Shown: positions 17,130-23,342 of the stretch, one piece after another
Layout of the letters: each line of letters begins with the position of its first letter
Position numbering within the stretch: position 1 is the stretch's first letter
NCBI GenBank assembly: GCA_021648025.1
Contig: JAKITO010000028.1
Span: 1-42,526 of the forward strand
Reading direction: 5' to 3'
Length of the DNA: 42,526 bases
Source: Paracoccaceae bacterium
GTDB taxonomy: Bacteria; Pseudomonadota; Alphaproteobacteria; Rhodobacterales; Rhodobacteraceae
Translations under genes and position numbers: made by a program
The notes under the pieces: model-generated
Seen by the model: the letters and a program-made list of their open reading frames with translations, nothing else
Database searches by the model: none
What the model was told of the DNA's origin: nothing

Positions 17130-18252
17130 TGCCCCCTTCTGGTTCCCGGCCTGGTTCCCGGCCTGGTTCCCGGCCTGGTTCCCGGCCTGGTTCCCGGCCC
17201 CTGGCGCTACGCGGTTTCAGCTTGGGACCAAAGCGTTCCCACAACCCGCAAATCCCATCGGGCGACCAATAAACGATGATCAGAAAACCCAACCCCACCA
17301 AAAGCTTGAACCGCTCGCCGCTTAGGTTAAGGGCCTCAAGAAAATCCAGTGAATAGGTGCGCAGCAGCACATAGACCAGCGCACCGATAAAAGCACCGAT
17401 GGGGCGGTTGATGCCGCCAATGACCGCGATCACCAAAATGTCGATCACCGGCCCGATCGAGGCGGTGCCGGGTGAAATCTGGCCGTTGGACCAAACCAGC
17501 AGGATGCCGCCAATTGACGCCAGCACCCCGGAAAAGGCATAGGCGGCGATCCGGTGCGCATTGACCGAATACCCCAGTGCCGCCATGCGGCGTGGATTGT
17601 CACGCACCCCCTGCAAGACCAGCCCAAAGGGCGAACGAGAGACATAAAGCACCGCGAAATACCCCGCCGCGGCGCAAAACAGCGACAGATAATAAAACGG
17701 CGTTGGCGCACGCCAGTCGATACCGAATACCGGTGGCGGCAACACCCTGTTAAACCCGGTAAACCCGTTGAAGACCGTATAGTTCTGCCGGGTGAAGTAG
17801 AAAAAAGCCGAAGCGATGGCGAGGGTTATCATGATGGTATAAATACCCTCGGTGCGCACCGCCAGCGCGCCCGTGGCGACACAAAACAGCGTGCCCATCA
17901 CAATCGCCATGATCACAGCGACATACCAGGGCCAGCCCATGCTGATTTCACTTACGCCACTGGTGCCAAATATTGCCACGCTATAGCCGGCAACCGCCGC
18001 CACAGTCATCTGCACCAGGCTGACCATGCCGCCATAGCCGCCCAGGAACATCAGGCTCAGCGCGATCAGTCCCAGCACAAACGCCCAGCCAAATATCTGA
18101 TATTGCACGAAACCGCCAGTAAAGCTGGGCACCAGCAGCAGGAAAAACCCCACCACCCAGACCCGGGTCGGGATCTGGCGGATCAGCCCGCCCAGCCGCG
18201 CCGACCGGTCGGGGCGGGTTGTGTCGCTTGTGTTCATATCGCTTTGCGCCAT
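17119..18252 (-). CDS. LivM-type ABC transporter permease with GREP-repeat tail
   Basis: 377 residues. About ten hydrophobic helices cover residues 30-350, starting with VWVVGFFLLLVPSF and ending near FKLLVGLGFLIIVYW. It forms the translocation pore with the LivH-type partner. The C-terminus carries an unusual tetrapeptide repeat (Gly-Arg-Glu-Pro, five times), encoded by the 12-bp tandem repeat at 17141-17200, just before the stop. The repeat adds a charged cytoplasmic tail absent from ordinary LivM. It starts 3 bases after the LivH-type gene. The substrate cannot be told from the permease alone. Confidence 0.94.
   Translation of the reverse strand: MAQSDMNTSDTTRPDRSARLGGLIRQIPTRVWVVGFFLLLVPSFTGGFVQYQIFGWAFVLGLIALSLMFLGGYGGMVSLVQMTVAAVAGYSVAIFGTSGVSEISMGWPWYVAVIMAIVMGTLFCVATGALAVRTEGIYTIMITLAIASAFFYFTRQNYTVFNGFTGFNRVLPPPVFGIDWRAPTPFYYLSLFCAAAGYFAVLYVSRSPFGLVLQGVRDNPRRMAALGYSVNAHRIAAYAFSGVLASIGGILLVWSNGQISPGTASIGPVIDILVIAVIGGINRPIGAFIGALVYVLLRTYSLDFLEALNLSGERFKLLVGLGFLIIVYWSPDGICGLWERFGPKLKPRSARGREPGREPGREPGREPGREPEGGNDA
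17141..17200. repeat. 12-bp tandem repeat, five copies, in frame within the LivM gene
   Basis: The plus-strand unit is GGTTCCCGGCCT, repeated five times without spacers; the last copy ends in C instead of T. The unit is a multiple of three, so changes in copy number would lengthen or shorten the protein tail by four residues without a frameshift. It lies less than 15 bases from the start of the LivG gene. Confidence 0.95.
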
Positions 18253-18255
18253 GAC

Positions 18256-19269
18256 CTAGCCCCGCCCCATAAGGCCCTTTGGGCGAAACGCCAGCACCAG
18301 CACCATGATCAGAAAGGTCAGCACCACCGAATAGGTCGGCATGTAGACCGAGCCGAACTGCTCGGCCAACCCGACCAGCACAGCACCCAGCGCCGCGCCG
18401 GGGATCGACCCCATGCCGCCGACAATCACCACCACCAGCGATGACAGCAAAAACCGCATATCCTCGCCCGGCGCGATGGATTGGAACGTGCCCCCCACCA
18501 CACCGGCCAGCCCGGCCAGCCCGGCACCAAAGCCAAAGACGCAGACAAATATCAATTGCACCCGCACGCCGGATGCGGCCAGCATTTCCCGGTCATCCAC
18601 CCCGGCGCGCACATACATGCCGATCCGGGTGCGATTGAGGATCAGCCACATGCCGACACCGATAACCGTCGCCGCAAACAGGATGGCCAGACGCACAGCC
18701 GGATATTTCAGAAAAATCGGCTCGCCAGAGGAGCGTTTCACCCCGGTCTGGATAAATGTCTCGACCGGCCCGGACAGGAAGTCCGGTGCCAGTATCTGAT
18801 AGAAGTCGCCACCCCAGATCCACAACAACACATCCGCCACCACGATGGAAATACCGATGGTGATCAGGGTCTGCTGCAAATCCTGCCCATCCAGATGGCG
18901 AAACACCAGAACTTGCAGCAACATCCCCACCAGCCCCACCGCAATAAACGCCACCGGAAACGCCAGAACCCAGGAGCCGGTCAGGTCAGAGACCTCGTAA
19001 CCGATATAGCCGCCCAGCAGATAGAGCGAGCCATGCGCCAGATTGACATTTCGCATCAGCCCGAAGATCAGCGTGAAGCCGGATGCCACCAGGAAATACA
19101 GCCCCCCCAGGGTGATCCCGTTGAACAAAGCATTGACGAACACCTTTTTCTTGCCAATCAGATCAATCAGCTCTGGCGGCCAGATCGCGAAAATCAGCCA
19201 GATCAATACAAAGCCGGCCGCCACAAAGATCAGCGACCAGAGCGGATGCCTGTTCATATATCGCTTCAT
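18256..19269 (-). CDS. LivH-type ABC transporter permease
   Basis: 337 residues of hydrophobic membrane protein with the LivH hallmark LMRNVNLAHGSLYLLGGY near residues 72-90. It pairs with the LivM-type permease encoded 3 bases downstream. The frame is open to 19371, but ATG 19269 is preceded by GGGGAG at good spacing and gives a normal N-terminus (MKRYMNRHPLW, then the first helix). It is the first gene of the 15-gene minus-strand run. A lumenal insertion of roughly 50 residues (LAPDFLSGPVETFIQTGVK and following) makes it longer than the 290-310 of typical LivH. Confidence 0.94.
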   Translation of the reverse strand: MKRYMNRHPLWSLIFVAAGFVLIWLIFAIWPPELIDLIGKKKVFVNALFNGITLGGLYFLVASGFTLIFGLMRNVNLAHGSLYLLGGYIGYEVSDLTGSWVLAFPVAFIAVGLVGMLLQVLVFRHLDGQDLQQTLITIGISIVVADVLLWIWGGDFYQILAPDFLSGPVETFIQTGVKRSSGEPIFLKYPAVRLAILFAATVIGVGMWLILNRTRIGMYVRAGVDDREMLAASGVRVQLIFVCVFGFGAGLAGLAGVVGGTFQSIAPGEDMRFLLSSLVVVIVGGMGSIPGAALGAVLVGLAEQFGSVYMPTYSVVLTFLIMVLVLAFRPKGLMGRG

Positions 19270-19333
19270 TGCGGCATTCTCCCCGGTTTGGCCTGCACAG
19301 ACTGACGGTCTTGCTGCAAAACCCACACAAGGT

Positions 19334-19363
19334 TTTATCCAAGGATCTGTGGAATCTTCGCAA
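19334..19363 (-). promoter_or_regulatory. Candidate promoter of the 15-gene operon
   Basis: On the minus strand TTGCGA (19358-19363) and GATAAA (19334-19339) are 18 bases apart, about 65 bases before the LivH start codon. Each hexamer matches the sigma-70 consensus at four of six positions. This is the best pair in the intergenic region, but matches of this quality also occur by chance. Confidence 0.3.
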
Positions 19364-19447
19364 GTCGTCACGAACAGGGTGACAGGTTCACGGGGGGTTG
19401 GATTTACCGGATAGTCTCATCTAATAGCTGACAATCCGAAAAAATCA

Positions 19448-19487
19448 GCCAGCTGGCGGCTGTGAGCCCGCAAATGGCGCGCCATTT
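19448..19487. promoter_or_regulatory. Two palindromes between the AraC gene and the liv operon
   Basis: GCCAGCTGGC (19448-19457) and the 16-base AAATGGCGCGCCATTT (19472-19487) are both perfect palindromes. They lie upstream of the candidate promoter and just after the AraC stop codon. They could be regulator binding sites for the downstream operon, or the longer one could mark the 3' end of the AraC transcript. No T-tract follows, which argues against an intrinsic terminator. Confidence 0.35.
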
Positions 19488-19501
19488 AACGCACAAAAGA
19501 A

Positions 19502-20326
19502 TCAGCTGAACGAGGCGACCCGCCGGTAATGCGAAGGCGCCAACCCGACATTCGAGGTAAAGAACCGGGAAAAACTGGCCTGAGAGGAAAACCCGAGTTT
19601 GTCAGAGATGGAACTAACCGTGCATGTCTGATCAGACAGGCTGGTAAGGGCCTTTTCCACACGCAGCGTATTCAAATACAGGTTCGGCGTCAGACCGGTC
19701 TGCTGCTTGAACATTTTGTAGAAATGCGGGCGCGACAAGCCCGAATCCGCCGCGATGCCATCCAGTATCAGGGTCTTTCCAATTCCGTCGTTCATCAACT
19801 GTATCGCCCGCCGGACACGGAAATCGGACACCACGGATGATGCGGACAGCCCGATGGGACCATCGGTTTGCTTCCAGGATTCATCATAACATTCCTGGGT
19901 CAGTTCATAAAGATAACCGTCAATTAAATCAGTGTCTTCGTGCAAAAACATCAGATTTACCAGCTTATTGGCATAGCCCGCTATCTTGGCCGTACGATAG
20001 AGGTTGTTACAACCAAACTGAAGACCCGGCCGCGGATTTCGGGCAATTTCAGAATACCAGATCGGGCGGATATACAGCACAAGAAACATCGAATTTTCGG
20101 TCGGGCTTCCTGGCTGGAACGAATGAGGTTGCCAGGGAGAGCAGGCAACCACTGTTTCAGGGTTCAACAGGTTGGCATCGTTGCGGACCGTCATATGAGA
20201 AACCGGGCCATCCACGTAAAACGTCAGATGCCCCTCGCGATGCGCGTGGGTAACCATCGGGTCGCAAAAACTGTATATGGCCACTCGTCCGAAGGGGCCG
20301 TGATAGACGGCAACGGCGCTTCCCAG
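19502..20326 (-). CDS. AraC-family transcriptional regulator (probable CTG start)
   Basis: A regulator with an N-terminal cupin-like sensor domain (HAHREGHLTFYVDG) and a C-terminal AraC double helix-turn-helix (about the last 100 residues, with LSRPHFYKMFKQQTGL and LGFSSQASFSRFF). The first conventional start is GTG 20284 (260 residues), but it has no ribosome site. In-frame sequence upstream of it looks coding (AVYHGPFGRVAIYSF). An AGGAGG site stands 5 bases before an in-frame CTG at 20324-20326, which would give 274 residues. A TAG at 20342-20344 closes the frame above that. I therefore extend the gene to the CTG. It lies between the Liv-type binding protein gene and the liv/hydroxylase operon on the same strand, so it probably regulates one or both. 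Confidence 0.85.
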   Translation of the reverse strand: MGSAVAVYHGPFGRVAIYSFCDPMVTHAHREGHLTFYVDGPVSHMTVRNDANLLNPETVVACSPWQPHSFQPGSPTENSMFLVLYIRPIWYSEIARNPRPGLQFGCNNLYRTAKIAGYANKLVNLMFLHEDTDLIDGYLYELTQECYDESWKQTDGPIGLSASSVVSDFRVRRAIQLMNDGIGKTLILDGIAADSGLSRPHFYKMFKQQTGLTPNLYLNTLRVEKALTSLSDQTCTVSSISDKLGFSSQASFSRFFTSNVGLAPSHYRRVASFS

Positions 20327-20442
20327 TTTCTCCTCCTCACCCTACATCCACGGAAATCAAAGGGAACTACGGCACCTTTTCGCCGGATTTGCAAGGATAA
20401 TCATAGTTTCCGACGCCTGCCTTGACTTACTCAGCAAGACGT

Positions 20443-20466
20443 CGCCCCTCAATAACTTGAGGGGCG
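20443..20466 (-). terminator. Stem-loop after the Liv-type binding protein gene
   Basis: CGCCCCTCAA (20443-20452) pairs perfectly with TTGAGGGGCG (20457-20466) around a TAAC loop, about 46 bases past the stop at 20512. The T-tract on the minus strand is poor (ACGTCTTGCTG). It probably gives partial termination or protects the 3' end of an abundant binding-protein mRNA, separating it from the AraC gene. Confidence 0.65.
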
Positions 20467-20511
20467 GCGCTTGTTTCCTGCCTGCAGGAAAAATGCGTCA
20501 GACCACGTGGC

Positions 20512-21771
20512 CTACCACCATTTCTTGCACTCAGGTGTTTCGCGGCTCGGGGTGCCGATTTCTGCGAACATTTCCGCTGAAATACCCAGCGTCTGGTTCA
20601 CGTTGTCGATCTTCTTGACCAGCCTGGTCGCCAATTCGCCGCCGCCAATGTCGATAACTTCGGTAACAAAGTTGCTGCCGATCGCCTGACGGTTATCATC
20701 CAGAGTGATCCGACCGTTCGGGGCATCAAGGACAACCTCTTTTAGTGCCGCACGGAAGGCTTCATGCCCGTCCGACAAATCACCGTTCACTGCCTCAAGC
20801 GCCTGGATCATCGCGTTGGTCGAGTTGAAATAGCCGGTGGCCAGCAGTGATGGCGACGGGAACCGATCTTCCGGTGCCCATGCGTCCTGATAATCCTTGA
20901 CGAATTTCTGCCAGTTCGCATCATCCCATGTATCGGCCTGCGGGCCTGACGAAGGCGTTCCTATCAGAACTTCCTTGGCCCTGCCTTTGGAACTAAGAAC
21001 CGTGCCATCCACCATGATGGTACCACCGATCAGGTTGGCGTCGCCCCCTGCCTGCAAATACTGGTTCAGGAAATTGACGGCGTCACCGCCCCCCAGCCCA
21101 AGATAGATCGCATCCACATCGTCAGGCAGTGCCGCGATGATCGAGGCGAAATCCTTGGTACCCAGCGGCACCCAGAGACGTTCGGTTATCTCACCGCCAG
21201 CCGTGCAGAAATCAAGCGCAAAGCCAAGCAGGTTGGTATAGCCGAACGAATAATCCTCGGCCACGGTTGCGACGGTCTTATAACCCTTTTCGTTATAGAC
21301 ATAGTCGCCCAGGCCCATGCCCCATTGCGCCCCATCCATGTTGAAACGAAAGAAGTTTTCGGACGGATCAACCAGCGTAGTTTCCTGCGCCCCCGAAATG
21401 CCATTGATGAATGTCACCTGCGGCTGGGTCTTGGAATAGTCGCGCAGTGCAATACCTTCGGAGCCGGACAGCGGTCCGATCACGATATCCACACCATCTT
21501 GTTCCACAACTTTGCGCACGGCGCGCAAGGCGCTTTCCGGGCTGGCATCGGTGGCGCCGATAAACACCTCGACATCGCGTCCGGCAATATTATATCCCGC
21601 CTGCTTCATGGCAAGTTCAAAGCCGCGTTGGCTGTCCTCGCCCAGAATTGTGTAAGTGCCTTCCAGCGTTGCCAGAAACCCAACCTTCAACGTTTCGGCA
21701 CTAGCAGCGCCCGCAGTCAGCACCCCAGCGGCAACAGATGTCGCAGCAAAGGTAAGAGCCCAAAATTTCAT
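20512..21771 (-). CDS. Liv-type (family 4) ABC substrate-binding protein
   Basis: 419 residues. A signal peptide with cleavage probably after Ala25 (AASA) is followed by a Leu/Ile/Val-binding-protein-like Peripla_BP_6 fold (LKVGFLATLEGTYTILGED at the mature start). It binds the transported compound in the periplasm and delivers it to the LivHM permeases. It is probably the receptor for the liv operon at 14171-19269, although the AraC gene and a hairpin separate it from that operon. ATG 21771 is preceded by GGGAGGA at ideal spacing, so the longer frame to 21801 is not used. Ligand unknown; family 4 members bind branched-chain amino acids, amides, urea and aromatic acids. Confidence 0.95.
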   Translation of the reverse strand: MKFWALTFAATSVAAGVLTAGAASAETLKVGFLATLEGTYTILGEDSQRGFELAMKQAGYNIAGRDVEVFIGATDASPESALRAVRKVVEQDGVDIVIGPLSGSEGIALRDYSKTQPQVTFINGISGAQETTLVDPSENFFRFNMDGAQWGMGLGDYVYNEKGYKTVATVAEDYSFGYTNLLGFALDFCTAGGEITERLWVPLGTKDFASIIAALPDDVDAIYLGLGGGDAVNFLNQYLQAGGDANLIGGTIMVDGTVLSSKGRAKEVLIGTPSSGPQADTWDDANWQKFVKDYQDAWAPEDRFPSPSLLATGYFNSTNAMIQALEAVNGDLSDGHEAFRAALKEVVLDAPNGRITLDDNRQAIGSNFVTEVIDIGGGELATRLVKKIDNVNQTLGISAEMFAEIGTPSRETPECKKWW

Positions 21772-22217
21772 AGTCTTCCTCCCAAATATGTATCCAGACA
21801 TCGGCTTGGGAAATGCAAGCCTCTGTCGACACCGACGTTAATGGCCGCGTCACACAGGTGGCCATTCTTACATTTCAGCGGATTTACCCCGGCGTCTTAT
21901 TTTGTTCGCGCCAAAAGGGCCAATGCGAGGCGCCACGAACAATTTCAAATTCGTGCTAAAATGGTTGACCGGATATTCGCCTTTTCGGTCGATTGTGAAC
22001 TGATACCAGGCGCACGCCGGGAATTGCCCTGGCCACATGGCCTTGCCCATTGTCATTGCTGCCCCAAGGTCCCGGCCAAGCACCGCGCCCGGAACAATGG
22101 GGGTCGCATCCGGCAGTGCCTTTTGCCCAAGAACCTGGACTTGACTGTCTGATCCTTGAACACGCACCCAGCGGTATCATCCCGCACGCCGTCACCCCGT
22201 TGGTCCGCACCTGATCC
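21772..22217. other. 446-bp intergenic region
   Basis: It separates the start of the Liv-type binding protein gene from the 3' end of the YhhJ-type permease gene; both are on the minus strand. It should hold the promoter of the binding protein gene. I see no convincing -35/-10 pair, hairpin or repeat. A 99-residue minus-strand reading frame at 21868-22167 has no recognisable motif or ribosome site and I do not call it. Confidence 0.6.
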
Positions 22218-23342
22218 TTACAGGCTCATCGAGCGGCGAAAAAGCGCAAGGCTGGCGGCGAAAAATGCGACCCCCAGCCCGGCCATCAGGGCCAGTTGCG
22301 GCCAGACCGTGCTGATGCCAGCGCCGCGAAACACCACGGCCTTGGCAAAGGCAAGGAAATGGCGCGAAGGCAGAAGGTTGGTCAGTTTCTGCACCAGATC
22401 CGGTTGGCTTTCGATGGCGCCCATGCCGCCCGACAGCATGATGATCGGGATGATGATCATGATCACCAGCAGGGCAAATTGCGCCATGCTGCGCGCCAAT
22501 GTGCCCATCAACATGCCAATCGCCGCCGCCGCCGCCAGATAGGTGGCGGTGCCAAACAACAACAGCGGAATTGAACCGACCACCGGCACCTTCAGCACGC
22601 CTTGCACCACAAAAAAGAGTGACAAGGTGAAAGCCACCAAAACCACCAGGATATTGGCCGCCACCTTGGACAGGGCAATTTCAACCGGCGTAAGCGGCAT
22701 CACCATCAGGTGTTCGATCGTGCCCATCTCACGTTCGCGCAGCATGGCGGCACCGGTCAGGGCAATGGTCAGCAAGGATAGCTGGTTCAACAACGAAGAG
22801 ACCGATTTGAACCACACCGGATTGGCATTCGGGTTGAAGGCCTGCCGCAGTTCCAGCGTGATGGGCGGTTCTTGCCCCAGCGGGCTGCCCGACAGATAGG
22901 CGCGGGTTTCGGCCTGGAGGATGTTGGCGATATAATCGGTGCCCAACTGGGCCTGCGATACGGCGGTGGCGTCCACCTCAAGTTGCACCACGGGGCTAAG
23001 CCCGGCAATCACATCCGCTTCGAAATTGGGTGGAAAGCCCAGCACGAACATGATCCGCCCCGAATCCATTTCCGCGGCCACCTGATCGGGCGTGATCATC
23101 ATCGGCATCTGGAACCAGGGCGGCCCAAGGGCGCCAGCCAGATGACGGGTCAGGGTAGAGCCGTCTTCGTCCAGAATGGCGATGGCAGCGTTATAGACGG
23201 TATCGCCCGCGCCGCTGGCCTCAAGCAGCACGGCGAACACGAAAGACCACATGATCAGGATCACCATCACCGGATCGCCCAGCACGCTTTTCAATTCCTT
23301 GCCCGACAGCCAGAAGATATTGGACAAGCGCCGCATGGTCAT
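22218..23342 (-). CDS. yhhJ: ABC-2 type transporter permease, YhhJ-like
   Basis: 374 residues of the ABC2_membrane_3 family. One N-terminal helix (VMVILIMWSFVFAVLLEAS) is followed by a large extracytoplasmic domain (about 45-180) and five to six C-terminal helices (LLFGTATYLAAAAAIGMLMG, FALLVIMIIIPIIML and others). E. coli YhhJ stands next to RbbA and the HlyD-like YhiI, and the same trio occurs here. It would pair with the permease half of the RbbA-type protein. The start ATG overlaps the RbbA stop (ATGA). An earlier in-frame ATG would run into RbbA and was rejected. Transported substrate unknown. Confidence 0.92.
   Translation of the reverse strand: MTMRRLSNIFWLSGKELKSVLGDPVMVILIMWSFVFAVLLEASGAGDTVYNAAIAILDEDGSTLTRHLAGALGPPWFQMPMMITPDQVAAEMDSGRIMFVLGFPPNFEADVIAGLSPVVQLEVDATAVSQAQLGTDYIANILQAETRAYLSGSPLGQEPPITLELRQAFNPNANPVWFKSVSSLLNQLSLLTIALTGAAMLREREMGTIEHLMVMPLTPVEIALSKVAANILVVLVAFTLSLFFVVQGVLKVPVVGSIPLLLFGTATYLAAAAAIGMLMGTLARSMAQFALLVIMIIIPIIMLSGGMGAIESQPDLVQKLTNLLPSRHFLAFAKAVVFRGAGISTVWPQLALMAGLGVAFFAASLALFRRSMSL

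Noticed and set aside
21868..22167. 99-codon minus-strand frame in the 446-bp gap
   Set aside because: No ribosome site and no recognisable motif; overlapping frames of equal quality exist.
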